Shown here: positions 36,463 to 46,235 of the stretch, one piece after another
Numbering within the stretch: position 1 is the first letter of the stretch
How the letters are laid out: every line of letters begins with the position of its first letter
NCBI GenBank assembly: GCA_964450955.1
Contig: CAYVFI010000036.1
Location: 1-64,000 of the forward strand
Direction: 5' to 3'
Length of the DNA: 64,000 nt
Source: CAYNWT01 sp964450955
Lineage (GTDB): Bacteria > Planctomycetota > Planctomycetia > Planctomycetales > Planctomycetaceae
The notes under the pieces: generated by a model
The model's database searches: none
Told to the model about the DNA's origin: nothing
The model's input: only the letters and a program-made list of their open reading frames with translations
Made by a program: the position numbers and the translations under genes

Positions 36463-38193
36463 ATGTCGCTGACGCCCATCCGACTTGAAGTGCTGTGGAA
36501 CCGATTGCTGTCGGTTGCCAACGAACAGCAAACGACGCTCATTCGAACCGCGTTCAGCACGATCGTGCGCGAGTCGTTGGATTTGGCTTGCGGAGTGTTT
36601 GACACGCGCGGGTTAATGATTGGGCAGTCGCTGACCGGGACGCCCGGGCATATCAATCCGATGGCGACCGGTGCCATTCATTTGTTGAACGAGTACCCGC
36701 CGGAAACACTGAAACCGGGCGATGTGTTGGTGACCAATGACCCGTGGCAGACGGCTGGGCAGGTCAATGATTTCACGGTCATGACGCCCGTGTTTCGTGA
36801 CGACAAAATTGTCGCGTACTTTTCGAACTGCTGCCACGCTCCGGATATCGGCGGACGGATTTTGTCGGCCGAAGCGCATGAGGTGTTTGAAGAAGGCTTG
36901 CAGGTTCCGATTACGAAATTGTTTAACGCGGGTGAACCGAACGAAGAATTGTTCAAAATTATTCGAGCCAACGTGCGGACGCCGGATGAAACCGTGGGTG
37001 ACCTTTATGCTCAGGCCGCATCGAACGCCGTGGGAGCTCGCAGCCTGCTGCAGATGATGGAAGAGTTCAATTTGGAAACCATCGACCCCTTAGCCGATGA
37101 AATTATCGCTCGATCCGAACGCGCGATGCGGGATGGGATTCGGGCGTTGCCGAACGGTCGATACGAACACGAAACGTGGAGCGATGGGTTTGAGGAACCG
37201 CTGTGCATCAAGGTTGCCGTGACGGTTGAAGATGAAGATATCTACATCGACTTCGATGGTTCGTCGCCGCAAAGCCAGCGCGGGATTAATGTGGTTCTAA
37301 ACTACACGAAGGGTTACGCCTCGTTCGCGATGAAGGCGGCGATTAGTCCCGAAGTGCCGCACAACGAAGGCGCATTTCGGCCGGTTCATATTACGGCTCC
37401 GGAAGGTTCTATTCTGAATTGCCGTCGTCCGGCGGCGGTGGCATCGCGTCACCTGGTGGGTCACTTTTTGCCGAGTGCGATTTTTGGAGCGTTGTCGCAG
37501 GTGATTCCGGAACGCGTTTTGGCGGGTAGTGCTGATCCGATTTGGATGAGCATTTGGCGAGCGAAATGGGCCAGCGGCCCGAAAGTTGACAAGACGTCCA
37601 ACTTCACATTGTTCATGCTTGGCGGAACCGGCGCGCGGCCGACGAAGGATGGGTTGAACACGACTGGTTTCCCAAGCGGTGTGGGTGGTGTGCCGACAGA
37701 GGTCGTGGAAACGCAGGCTCCTTTGGTTCAGAACCATCGGAAGCTGCGGACCGACTCAGGCGGAGCGGGCAAGTTTCGCGGTGGTCTGGGGCAGGATATT
37801 TCTGTCGCACAGTTGGGCGAGGAACGTTGGAGCGTTTCAGGCATGGTCGATCGAACCAGGTACCCGGCCGAAGGATTGGAAGGCGGTCGATCCGGCGCGA
37901 TTGGTGAGTTCAAACTCAACGGTGAGGCGGCCCCGACGAAGACCATCATGTGGATGGAACCGGACGCGGAAGTCAGTATGAACCCGCCCGGCGGCGGAGG
38001 CTATGGGGATCCGTTCTCACGCGATCCGCAGTCGGTGTTGAGTGATGTTGTGAACGGTTATGTGTCCGTTGAATCGGCGCGCGACGAGTATGGGGTGGCG
38101 GTGGACTTTGTTGGTTCGGATGAGAGCCTGGTGCGGATGCCGGGTGATTACCGGTTGGATGAACAGGGTACGGCTTCGCTGCGGGCAAGTTAG
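36463..38193 (+). CDS. hyuB: Hydantoinase/oxoprolinase subunit B (HyuB family)
   Basis: A 576-residue protein of the HyuB family: RLEVLWNRLLSVANEQQTTLIRTAFSTIVRESLDLACGVFD at the N-terminus, GTPGHINPM, NDPWQTAGQVNDFTVMTPVF (metal-site region), SNCCHAPDIGG, and the Gly-rich GKFRGGLGQ and NPPGGGGYGDPF near the C-terminus. It pairs with HyuA (34010) to hydrolyse a cyclic amide or similar compound with ATP. Confidence 0.93.
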   Translation: MSLTPIRLEVLWNRLLSVANEQQTTLIRTAFSTIVRESLDLACGVFDTRGLMIGQSLTGTPGHINPMATGAIHLLNEYPPETLKPGDVLVTNDPWQTAGQVNDFTVMTPVFRDDKIVAYFSNCCHAPDIGGRILSAEAHEVFEEGLQVPITKLFNAGEPNEELFKIIRANVRTPDETVGDLYAQAASNAVGARSLLQMMEEFNLETIDPLADEIIARSERAMRDGIRALPNGRYEHETWSDGFEEPLCIKVAVTVEDEDIYIDFDGSSPQSQRGINVVLNYTKGYASFAMKAAISPEVPHNEGAFRPVHITAPEGSILNCRRPAAVASRHLVGHFLPSAIFGALSQVIPERVLAGSADPIWMSIWRAKWASGPKVDKTSNFTLFMLGGTGARPTKDGLNTTGFPSGVGGVPTEVVETQAPLVQNHRKLRTDSGGAGKFRGGLGQDISVAQLGEERWSVSGMVDRTRYPAEGLEGGRSGAIGEFKLNGEAAPTKTIMWMEPDAEVSMNPPGGGGYGDPFSRDPQSVLSDVVNGYVSVESARDEYGVAVDFVGSDESLVRMPGDYRLDEQGTASLRAS

Positions 38194-38382
38194 TCCTTGT
38201 GAGCGGGCGGGCGCTAGCCTTGGGCTTTGGCTCGATGTTCGTTTTCTGTGTTGATCCGCCGGCGGCTAGCGCCGTATCGCTCACTCAGGCGGACGCGATG
38301 GCGGTTGGGTTTGCGTCAGCGTTAGACAAATTGAGTGGGTTTTGTGCTCTACTGGTGCAATGACCTTCCTGGAATATTCTTG

Positions 38383-39033
38383 ATGGCTCTGCCCGGTTCT
38401 CCCTCGTCACGACATCGCTTTTCGCGATGGGATGTTTTGCGAGTGTTGGCGTGCGCGTTGATTTTGAAGGTGACTGTCGGGGTAGTGTGGGTCTATCGAG
38501 ACTACTTCCCGGCGAATTTCGACGCCGACTTTCTGCTGCTGCGTGAGTCGTACTTTTTTGGTGCGTATTCGTGGGCGTTCTATGTTCACATTCTTGCCGG
38601 TCCGGTGACGTTGGTGGTTGGACTGTTGCTGATGAGCGATCGGTTTCGTTTGCGGTTCACTGCGTGGCACCGACGGTTGGGACGTGTGCAGGTTGTGTGC
38701 GTGCTGTTGTTGTCGCTGAGCGGACTTTGGATGTCGCAGTACGCGGCGACGGGAACGATCGCGGGGCTTGGCTTTGCGAGCCTGTCAGTGGTGACGGGGT
38801 TGTTTGTTGTGCTGGGATTTCGATCGGCGGTTCGACGAAAGTTTGTGGCACACCGTCATTGGATGTGGCGTTGCTATCTGATGTTGTGTTCGGCGGTGGT
38901 GCTGCGGCTGATTGCGGGTTTGGCGACGGTGTTTGGTGTCGAGGGCAATTGGACTTACCAAGCCGCGGCCTGGGGCAGTTGGTTGATTCCGCTGAGTGTT
39001 TATGAAGTAAGGCGAGTTTGGTTCTCAAAGTAG
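38383..39033 (+). CDS. Membrane protein of DUF2306 type
   Basis: A 216-residue protein with six or so membrane segments. The motifs FYVHILAGPVTLVVGLLLMSDRFR, WHRRLGR and HRHWMWRCYLM fit the DUF2306 family of predicted membrane proteins. His residues in WHRRLG and AHRHW could bind a cofactor. I chose the ATG at 38383. Function is unknown. Confidence 0.78.
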   Translation: MALPGSPSSRHRFSRWDVLRVLACALILKVTVGVVWVYRDYFPANFDADFLLLRESYFFGAYSWAFYVHILAGPVTLVVGLLLMSDRFRLRFTAWHRRLGRVQVVCVLLLSLSGLWMSQYAATGTIAGLGFASLSVVTGLFVVLGFRSAVRRKFVAHRHWMWRCYLMLCSAVVLRLIAGLATVFGVEGNWTYQAAAWGSWLIPLSVYEVRRVWFSK

Positions 39034-39114
39034 CATGGGCCGCCCCGGGTCGTGAAAGTTGTCGGGAGAACACGGTCGTCCGGCGACTTCCAGTGGGCTG
39101 CTGTCCTCACAGTA

Positions 39115-39310
39115 GCGGAGCAACGGCAGGTGAAAGCCTCGGATTTCAGTCCGAGGAATACAGCGTATTCAACACAAAAGCCGCGGAGCGGCGGCAGATG
39201 GAAGTGCATCAGTAATGATCCCACCTGCCGCCGTTCCGCGGCTCATTCACGTGGGGTGGGACCGTTTTCCTGGGGTTGAAACCCGAGGCTCTCACATGCC
39301 GTGGCTCCGC
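39115..39310. repeat. Composite palindromic repeat (GCGGAGC family)
   Basis: The outer arms are GCGGAGCAACGGCAGGTGAA with a right side ending GTGGCTCCGC. Inside, CCGCGGAGCGGCGGCAG (39181-39197) pairs with CTGCCGCCGTTCCGCGG (39225-39241), and CCTCGGATTTCAGTCCGAGG forms another hairpin. It is nested like a transposed REP pair. Confidence 0.85.
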
Positions 39311-39334
39311 CACTAACTACGGGATTCAAGGCGA

Positions 39335-40117
39335 TCAGAAATCTGAATCCACGTCTTCGCCGCCAGCGATTGTTGTCAGTGCCTCGAGGTCCGCCGCCTC
39401 CATGTCGATAGACATAGCGCGAGCGGAACCATCCGCGAAGACAACTTGTGTGATGGCGGTGTGCGGCAGGTGATTGGTTGAGGTGAGTGCGTCTAAGAAA
39501 CTGCCTTCTACATCTGTCGGCTCCATCCAATGACATGCGCGTGCTAAAGGGACTTCGGTGACCATTACTGTGAATTCATCGACTATCTCTGATAGCGAGC
39601 GGCCGTTGGTTGGCATGAGGCAACAGTCAGGGCCAACGAGTGCGAAGTAGTTGGTGTGGTTGGCGGGGGCCCATGAACTGGGGCAGCGGTAGGCGGGGAT
39701 TGTGCTGTTGTATGCTTGTGCGTTTGCGGGATGATCCCATGGTTTCTGAAGGTCAATCGTCTCGAACACGTCTTGTCGATCCAGGTACGGAAGGATGAGA
39801 GTGCGCCAGCTGTGAAGTCGGTTGCCATCTGCGTCGACGGTGTATGCGGGCGGGAGCTTGCCATGAACAGCCTGGTAGTTGTGTAGAGCCAGACCGATGT
39901 TCTTGAGGTTGTTGAGGCACTGTGTTCGCCTGGCACCCTCAGGAACCCGACGCCTTGCTGGCAGAAACAGGGAAGCGACCAGTAGTAAGATCACGATGCC
40001 GACACCGAATTTGGTGATGGTGGGCCAAATGGGTTTGGAAGCGGCCGGAAGTTCAGGCGGGGCTTCGGTTGGCTCGGGCGGAATCGCGTATGGGTCGTGG
40101 GTGTTCGCTGTCATCAA
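39335..40117 (-). CDS. DUF1559-type membrane-anchored protein
   Basis: A 260-residue protein. A Pro-rich cytoplasmic start, one membrane helix (~36-52), then the motifs CLNNLKNIGLALHNYQAVHGKLPPAY, LHSWRTLILPYLDRQDVFETIDLQKPW, YRCPS and VVFADGSARAMS of the planctomycete DUF1559 family. It forms an overlapping pair with the next gene. The family is greatly expanded in planctomycetes and its role is unknown, perhaps pilin-like. Confidence 0.88.
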   Translation of the reverse strand: MMTANTHDPYAIPPEPTEAPPELPAASKPIWPTITKFGVGIVILLLVASLFLPARRRVPEGARRTQCLNNLKNIGLALHNYQAVHGKLPPAYTVDADGNRLHSWRTLILPYLDRQDVFETIDLQKPWDHPANAQAYNSTIPAYRCPSSWAPANHTNYFALVGPDCCLMPTNGRSLSEIVDEFTVMVTEVPLARACHWMEPTDVEGSFLDALTSTNHLPHTAITQVVFADGSARAMSIDMEAADLEALTTIAGGEDVDSDF

Positions 40118-40899
40118 TCCACCTCAGCGTGATCGTTTCCATCGATGGTGACTATTGCTTCCATAGACGGTGTCGGTGCATGGCGGCTGATGAACTTACT
40201 GCTACGGTCCGCGAATGCCGCGTTCAAGCCACCCGGGTGTGGTGCGCTTACCTGGTTTAAGCGTTCGATAAGAAACTCTCTGGCACTGTCGTCTTCGTTG
40301 GGGTTCATCCATTGAACGGCTTCGTCAGGTGCGACTTCGGTGAACATGATGGTGGCGGATAGGCCGTCGATGATGTCACCGCGTTTTCTGGGTTCGCCGT
40401 CGGGTGAGAAGAATGCGTGATCGCCGATGATGGCTTTGTAGTTGGTGTAGCTTGGTTCCAGATTGGCCGATCGACAGTGAAAGATTTCTAACTTCGTGTC
40501 GCGGGCCTGGGCGTTGTCGGGGTGGTCCCAGGGCTTGTTCAGATCGATGGTTTCGTAGAGTGCTGCCTGGTCCAGGAATGGCAGCAACAACGTTCGCCAG
40601 CTGTGCAATCGGTTTCCGTTGTTATCTGTCGTGAATGCCGGCGGGAAGTGGCCGTGTTTGTCGTGGTAGTTGTCCATCGCAGCACTGATATCGTCCAGAT
40701 TTTTCTTGCAGAAGTATCGGTACGCTGGTTCGGGCGAACGCCGGAATGCGGGCAGTAGGAACAGCACAAGCAGGCCCAGAATTCCGAACACCACGCAGCC
40801 GGCGATGATGAACGTTCCGCAGCCGCTTTTTGCGACAGCTTCAGGCGCTTCGATTGCTGGCTGGCCGGTGTCGTAGGGGTTCTCAGTCATAGGGGGCAT
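40114..40899 (-). CDS. DUF1559-type membrane-anchored protein
   Basis: A 261-residue paralogue of the preceding entry, with the membrane helix at ~28-48, FCKKNLDDISAAMDNYHDKHGHFPPAF, LHSWRTLLLPFLDQAALYETIDLNKPW, FHCRSAN and AAFADRSSKFIS. Its last codons overlap the start of 39335-40117, so it is the first gene of a two-gene operon made by duplication. Confidence 0.88.
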   Translation of the reverse strand: MPPMTENPYDTGQPAIEAPEAVAKSGCGTFIIAGCVVFGILGLLVLFLLPAFRRSPEPAYRYFCKKNLDDISAAMDNYHDKHGHFPPAFTTDNNGNRLHSWRTLLLPFLDQAALYETIDLNKPWDHPDNAQARDTKLEIFHCRSANLEPSYTNYKAIIGDHAFFSPDGEPRKRGDIIDGLSATIMFTEVAPDEAVQWMNPNEDDSAREFLIERLNQVSAPHPGGLNAAFADRSSKFISRHAPTPSMEAIVTIDGNDHAEVD

Positions 40900-40967
40900 C
40901 CCGGGTTGTTTTGCACCATTGAGAACGTTGACTGCAGGAGATTTGTCTATTTAATTGGCCGACCGGG

Positions 40968-43430
40968 CTACTCGGCCTTCAACTTGTCACGCAGGAAGTT
41001 CAATCGTTTGCGGGATGCCCAGGGGGTTTCGGCCGAACCGTGGCCGGCTCCGGCGACCAGTACGAACTCGAAGTCTTTGTTGGCTTTAATCAGTTTGCTC
41101 ACGACCTGAGTTGTACTGGCGGGGTCGACGTTGCGGTCCAGTTCTCCGACGAAAAGCATGAGGTCGCCTTTGAGTAGATGAGCGTTCTCCATGTTGGAGT
41201 TTTGTTTGTAGCTGTCGTCGACGGGCCAGCCCATCCATTGTTCGTTCCACCAAATTTTGTCCATGCGGTTGTCGTGGCAACCACAATCAGCGACCGCGAC
41301 TTTGTAGAAGTCGTTGTGCCAAAGCAGGGCGGCCATGGCGTTTTGTCCGCCGGCGGAACCGCCGTAGATGCCGACGCGGGTGGTGTCCATTTGCGGGAAC
41401 TTCTTCGCGGCGGCTTTGATCCAGGCGATGCGATCCGGGAAACCGGCGTCGCGGAGGTTCTTGTGGCAGACGTCGTGGAACGCTTTCGAACGCCATGCGG
41501 TTCCCATGCCGTCAATCTGAACCACAATCATGCCCTCGTCCGCGATGCGATGTTGGTGCCCGTAGCGAGTCCGGAATGATTTGGGGACGTGGTGGTCGTG
41601 TGGGCCGGCGTAGATGTTTTCGACGACGGGGTATTTCTTGTCGGGATCGAAATCCCTGGGCCAGTGAATGATACCCCAGATGTCGGTTTTGCCATCGCGG
41701 CCTTTGGCGGTGAACCGTTCTGTGAGCCGGCGACCTTTGAACCGCTTCGACGTGTCTTCGCGACTAAGTTCCGTTACCAGTTCGCCGGTCTCACTATCAC
41801 GCAGTTCGGTGACCGGGGCCATGTCGACTCGTGAGTACGTGTCGATGAAGTACCTGCCTTCTTGTTCGAATTCAATTTTGTGCGTGCCATCGCCTTCGGT
41901 GAGAACCTGAAAGCCGGTTCCATCGAAGTTCACTCGGCAAAAGTGTTCGTGGTAAGGGTCCTGATCGGGATGCACGCCGACGGCGTAGAACCAAACCTGT
42001 TTCGCATCGCGATCGATGTGTTCAATGCGTTTCATGTTCCAGTCGCCTGAGGTGACTGCGTTCAGAACCTTTCCGGTTTCGCGAGAGTAGCGGTACAGAT
42101 GATTCCAGCCACTGCGTTCGCTGGCCCACAGGATTTCGTCTGCGGGCAATTCTTCGTAGACCGCTTTGCCGCGGTCTGAGTATTGAATAAATGTGTCGGA
42201 CGTTTCTTCAATAATTGGGCGGACGGCCCCGGTCGCGACTGTGACTTCCAGCACGCGTATCACCTGGTGCCCGCGCTGGTTGTAGTGCAGATAGAATTTG
42301 GTCTCGTCGTTCGACCAGTTCTTGAATTCCAGGCGCCACGGGTTGCTGAAGAGTTCGGTTGAGACCCTGGTTTCGTTCCCGTCACTGGCCGTAAAAATGT
42401 GCACCGTCTGGGTTGCCAGTTCATCGCCTGGCTTGGCGTAGTTGTAGGTTCGTAATTTCGGTTGCAGTTGGCCGCGTGGAGATGATTCGATGATGTGCAT
42501 CTGACGCTGCGGCACAACGGTTGTTTGGTAGGCTACCAGGTGTTTCGAATCCGAGGTCCAGCGGACGTTCGGTCGTGCACCGCCACGTGAGGCGTAGCTG
42601 TTTTTCTCTGAACCGTCTTTGCTGAGTTGTTTTTCTTCGTCACCGGCACGTAGCCAGAGGTTGTGGTTGCGAACAAATGCGGTCCATTTGCGATCGGGCG
42701 ACTGTGGGTTACTGTTGCTGCGGCGTCTGCGAGAATCTCGAGGGATATTCCGTCTCTCGCGGCGGACAGTGGCTACGGCTTCGGCGTCGATCTGCAGTTG
42801 GTCGTTGGCTCTGGCTGAAAAACTACCCAGAGCTCGGCGTCCTGATTTCAGTAGCCACACATGGCCGACATACGTTTGCTGGCGATGTGTTTCGCCGGGC
42901 TTCAGAGTGCCGTAGCTGCGTTCTGTTCCGGCCGAGTTGATCCAGAACAACTCCAGCGGTTCGTCAAGTTTGTTGGTGATGGAAATGTATGTTGAGTATT
43001 CGTTGCCACCACTTCTTGCGGGAGGCAGAGATAGCCGTCCTTTCGATCGAACCGCTTTGGCGCCCGCCATCGTCGTATCGTAAGTGTTGCGATTCAAAAT
43101 CCATTGTTTGCCGGTTCCGAACAACAACAGTTCGTCTGCGGATTCCGTGAATTCCAGACTCTTAACCGGCAGCTTATCGGGCTGAATCTGTTTGCCTTCA
43201 AGTTTCGACAGGGCTGCTGCAAGCTTTTGCTTATCGAATGCAGGCTGGCGTATTCGCGTGGTGGCATCGACAATTTGAAACGTAAGTTCCCCGGTCTGGT
43301 CTTTCGATCGGAACCAGAACCGTTTTCCGTCTTCCGACCAATGCGGTTTAGCGGACTGTGCGAATACTGGTGTCGCGAGCGCGAGAACGACAAATGTTGT
43401 GGCAAGGTGACTGCGAGTTCTGAATGGCAT
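40968..43430 (-). CDS. S9 family serine peptidase (DPP-IV-like), secreted
   Basis: An 820-residue protein. A signal peptide (TTFVVLALATPVFAQS) is followed by a beta-propeller DPP4 N-terminal domain with ISITNKLDEPLEL/VWLLKSG near the start and repeated WTSDSKHLVAY-type blades. The C-terminal alpha/beta-hydrolase has the Ser in GIYGGSAGGQNAM, Asp in ELDRNVDPAS and His in GAGHGSAE. It likely removes dipeptides from peptides in the periplasm. ATG 43430 is chosen because the longer frame runs into a palindromic element (43524-43633). Confidence 0.93.
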   Translation of the reverse strand: MPFRTRSHLATTFVVLALATPVFAQSAKPHWSEDGKRFWFRSKDQTGELTFQIVDATTRIRQPAFDKQKLAAALSKLEGKQIQPDKLPVKSLEFTESADELLLFGTGKQWILNRNTYDTTMAGAKAVRSKGRLSLPPARSGGNEYSTYISITNKLDEPLELFWINSAGTERSYGTLKPGETHRQQTYVGHVWLLKSGRRALGSFSARANDQLQIDAEAVATVRRERRNIPRDSRRRRSNSNPQSPDRKWTAFVRNHNLWLRAGDEEKQLSKDGSEKNSYASRGGARPNVRWTSDSKHLVAYQTTVVPQRQMHIIESSPRGQLQPKLRTYNYAKPGDELATQTVHIFTASDGNETRVSTELFSNPWRLEFKNWSNDETKFYLHYNQRGHQVIRVLEVTVATGAVRPIIEETSDTFIQYSDRGKAVYEELPADEILWASERSGWNHLYRYSRETGKVLNAVTSGDWNMKRIEHIDRDAKQVWFYAVGVHPDQDPYHEHFCRVNFDGTGFQVLTEGDGTHKIEFEQEGRYFIDTYSRVDMAPVTELRDSETGELVTELSREDTSKRFKGRRLTERFTAKGRDGKTDIWGIIHWPRDFDPDKKYPVVENIYAGPHDHHVPKSFRTRYGHQHRIADEGMIVVQIDGMGTAWRSKAFHDVCHKNLRDAGFPDRIAWIKAAAKKFPQMDTTRVGIYGGSAGGQNAMAALLWHNDFYKVAVADCGCHDNRMDKIWWNEQWMGWPVDDSYKQNSNMENAHLLKGDLMLFVGELDRNVDPASTTQVVSKLIKANKDFEFVLVAGAGHGSAETPWASRKRLNFLRDKLKAE

Positions 43431-43523
43431 GAGTCTATCGTGATTAAGGGGCGGGGCGGGCAGTGTGGGACCAGTTGGACCACATGATATCGGCACGCCA
43501 GTTGTTGGCTTTAACTGAATGCA

Positions 43524-43633
43524 ATTGACTTTACGCTTTACCACCGATTTGACATCGGTGGGGCTACGATCTTGCACTACCAAACCGGTCAGCAGTGCGA
43601 CGTAAAGTTGGCGGCGGAAAATTTAAAGTCAAT
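43524..43633. repeat. Inverted-repeat-bounded element, 110 bp
   Basis: The ends ATTGACTTTA and TAAAGTCAAT are exact inverted repeats. Inside is a hairpin CCACCGAT/ATCGGTGG (43541-43561). It fills part of the gap between divergent genes (43431-43852), where nothing else is recognised apart from promoters. Confidence 0.75.
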
Positions 43634-43855
43634 GCCATCGGGTGTTAGCTGTCGGGTGAGAGAGGAAGCACGCTGCTGACATGCGATTCTGCATTTCTTG
43701 CCAATGAAGATTGGCCGCTGGTGTCGGCTATGGATGGGCGTGTCGGGGCAACAAGTGTGAGCGCTGAAAGCTTATGATTTGGGTTCTGCATGGAAAAGCC
43801 CGTGCAGTTGCTTACATTGGGGTGACGCTAAGTGCCAACATGACGGGAACCATTG

Positions 43856-45268
43856 ATGAAACGACTGGCTGGATTAACTGCCCTGGTAATGCTGGGATTT
43901 GGATTCACGGTCTGTCACGCAAACGCGGCGGATAAACCGAACATCGTCTACATTCTGCTGGATGATGCAGGCTACGGCGATCTGTCGTGCTACGGGCAAA
44001 ACCTGTTTAGCACGCCCAACATCGACAAGCTGGCGGCTGAGGGAATGAAGTTCAATCAGCACTATTCCGGTTCCACAGTGTGTGCGCCGACACGGTGTTG
44101 TTTGATGACGGGAATGCACACCGGGCATTCGCATGTTCGAGGCAACCGCGAGATTCAGCCGGAAGGTCAGGCTCCGATGCCAGCCGACATCGTGACGATT
44201 CCTCGCCTGCTGAAGAAGGGGGGATACACAACTGGTGCGTTCGGGAAGTGGGGTCTGGGTTCGCCAGGTAGTTCAAGCGATCCAAGTGAGCACTTCGACT
44301 GGTTCTTTGGCTACAACTGCCAGCGGCAGGCTCACACGTACTACCCCGATCATCTTTGGAAGAACCGCGAAAAGGTCTTGTTGGATGGCAAGACATATTC
44401 AGAGAATCTCATCGCGGACGAGTCGCTTAAGTTTGTGCGAGCGAATAAAGATAAGCCGTTCTTTCTGTTCCTGCCGGTGACCATCCCGCACGCGGCCATG
44501 CACGCACCTGAGGAATGGGTCGCGCCGTTTCGCAAGAAGTTTCCACAGTTCGAAAATAAGATCGGTAAGTACAAAGGCCCGCATGTGCAGAACCCAATCG
44601 CGGCGTTTGCCGGCATGATGACACTGCTGGACAGTCACGTTGGCGAACTGATGGCGCTGCTGAAGGAATTGAATTTGGATGACAATACTCTGGTCATGCT
44701 GACCTCGGACAACGGTCCGCACCAGGAAGGCGGCCACGATCCGCGGTTCTTCAACAGCAACGGGCCTTTGAAGGGACACAAGCGTGATTTGTACGAAGGC
44801 GGTATTCGAGCGCCACTGATTGCTCGATGGCCGGGTAAGATCGCTGCCGGTTCAGAGTCTGAACTGGTCTCAGCTCACTGGGACATGCTGCCCACGTTTT
44901 GCGAAATCGCAAACGTGGGGGCACCGGCCTGTGATGGCATTTCGATGATGCCCGAACTGCTTGGCGATTCCGAAAACCAGAAGAAGCACGAATTCCTGTA
45001 CTGGGAGTTCTACGAACGCGGTGGCCGTCGCGCGGTTCGGTTTGGTCGGTGGAAAGCTGTGCAGAATAATCTAAAGAGCACTCAGCAGGTTGACGGCATC
45101 GAGATCTACGATCTGTCGGCAGACATTGGTGAAGAGACCAACATCGCCGCTAAGAATCCTGAGCTGGTAAAACAAGCTCAGGATTACTTTGCCAGGGCGC
45201 ACACTCCGTCTAAGTTCTGGCGGTTCGGCGCGAAGAAAAAGAACAAGAAGAAAAAGAAAGCTGCCTAA
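43856..45268 (+). CDS. Sulfatase (arylsulfatase family), secreted
   Basis: A 470-residue protein. A signal peptide ends near AANAADKP, then the metal-binding NIVYILLDDAGYGDLSCYG, the signature CAPTRCCLMTG with Cys76 to be oxidised to formylglycine, and GKWGLGSPG, HEXXH-free but with the usual SDNGPH metal ligands. Polysaccharide or steroid sulfates are typical targets. The maturation enzyme is not in this window. I use ATG 43856; the TTG before it is also possible. Confidence 0.93.
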   Translation: MKRLAGLTALVMLGFGFTVCHANAADKPNIVYILLDDAGYGDLSCYGQNLFSTPNIDKLAAEGMKFNQHYSGSTVCAPTRCCLMTGMHTGHSHVRGNREIQPEGQAPMPADIVTIPRLLKKGGYTTGAFGKWGLGSPGSSSDPSEHFDWFFGYNCQRQAHTYYPDHLWKNREKVLLDGKTYSENLIADESLKFVRANKDKPFFLFLPVTIPHAAMHAPEEWVAPFRKKFPQFENKIGKYKGPHVQNPIAAFAGMMTLLDSHVGELMALLKELNLDDNTLVMLTSDNGPHQEGGHDPRFFNSNGPLKGHKRDLYEGGIRAPLIARWPGKIAAGSESELVSAHWDMLPTFCEIANVGAPACDGISMMPELLGDSENQKKHEFLYWEFYERGGRRAVRFGRWKAVQNNLKSTQQVDGIEIYDLSADIGEETNIAAKNPELVKQAQDYFARAHTPSKFWRFGAKKKNKKKKKAA

Positions 45269-45329
45269 GCGATTCCCCGTCGCACAGGACTTTGGTTGAT
45301 TGCACGCCTAAATAAGCACGGCAGATTGG

Positions 45330-46235
45330 CTATCGAGACTTAGCGGCCGGTTGACTAAGTTTTGTGGACGAGTCGAAGTTCACGGTCATGCGTGTCTTTA
45401 TCTTACGCCCGCCAACGTTCGCGCTGACTGATCCTCGTAGCCGGATCTTTTGAACGCGGTCTTCAACGCGTCCGGTTTTGGCGTCGAACCAAATGGTTCC
45501 GGTTGATGACTTAAGCGGCTTTAATTCGCCGCCTGTCACGATCGCGTTGGGGCCGGCAATGATTTCGACCGACAGTGGTTTGGTGTCGATCGAATGCAGC
45601 CTGCGACCGTTGAAGTCTTTGATGCCCTGATAAGTGAAGCCGATCTTCAGCTTCAGGCTTTGGTCGCCATCGATACGAATTTCTTCTTCACGTGCCCAGG
45701 TGTCGCCAGGCTTAACGGCTTTGTTGGGTAGCCAGTTGTTGGTTGTGGTACGTGCCGCGACCAGTGCGTTGGCCTTGAAACCGGCTTTGGCCGCGGCGTC
45801 AAGATTGGCAATCGATTCCGGATTGTCCACACCAGCGCTGGTGAGCTGATTGTCTTTGTCGAATACGTATGCCAGCTTTGCGTCAAGCTGCGGTTTGAAA
45901 ATGGCCGCGGTCTGACCAGTCGGCTTCTTTGAATCGAACTCAACAGACTTTCCACGCGGTGGTCGAAGCTTCATCCGCATTTGCTTTGTGGTGCGAACAA
46001 CCTTAATAGAACCGTCTGCCAGTCTGGGGGTCGTCACCACTTCTACCTGTCGGAACTGTTCTGCTTTCGTAGTCAGCTTCTGGCCCAGTATCGAAAAGCT
46101 GAAACTCAGTTTGGAAGTCGTGTCTTCAATGATATTAGTCGACGGAACCGGCTTGACGCGCAGTTCGACGGTTTGCGTTTCTTGAGCGAGGCAGGGGAGA
46201 GTGGCCAGAAAGCAGACAGCGGTCGCTCGTTTCAT
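45330..46235 (-). CDS. Secreted protein, DUF6263-like
   Basis: A 301-residue protein with a signal peptide (MKRATAVCFLATLPCLAQE), then beta-rich sequence with MRMKLRPPRGKSVEFDSKKP, WLPNKAVKPGDTW and a C-terminal GTIWFDAKTGRVEDRVQKIRLRG, the pattern of the DUF6263 family. Its function is unknown. The start at 46235 gives a signal peptide; the longer frame does not. Confidence 0.75.
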   Translation of the reverse strand: MKRATAVCFLATLPCLAQETQTVELRVKPVPSTNIIEDTTSKLSFSFSILGQKLTTKAEQFRQVEVVTTPRLADGSIKVVRTTKQMRMKLRPPRGKSVEFDSKKPTGQTAAIFKPQLDAKLAYVFDKDNQLTSAGVDNPESIANLDAAAKAGFKANALVAARTTTNNWLPNKAVKPGDTWAREEEIRIDGDQSLKLKIGFTYQGIKDFNGRRLHSIDTKPLSVEIIAGPNAIVTGGELKPLKSSTGTIWFDAKTGRVEDRVQKIRLRGSVSANVGGRKIKTRMTVNFDSSTKLSQPAAKSR

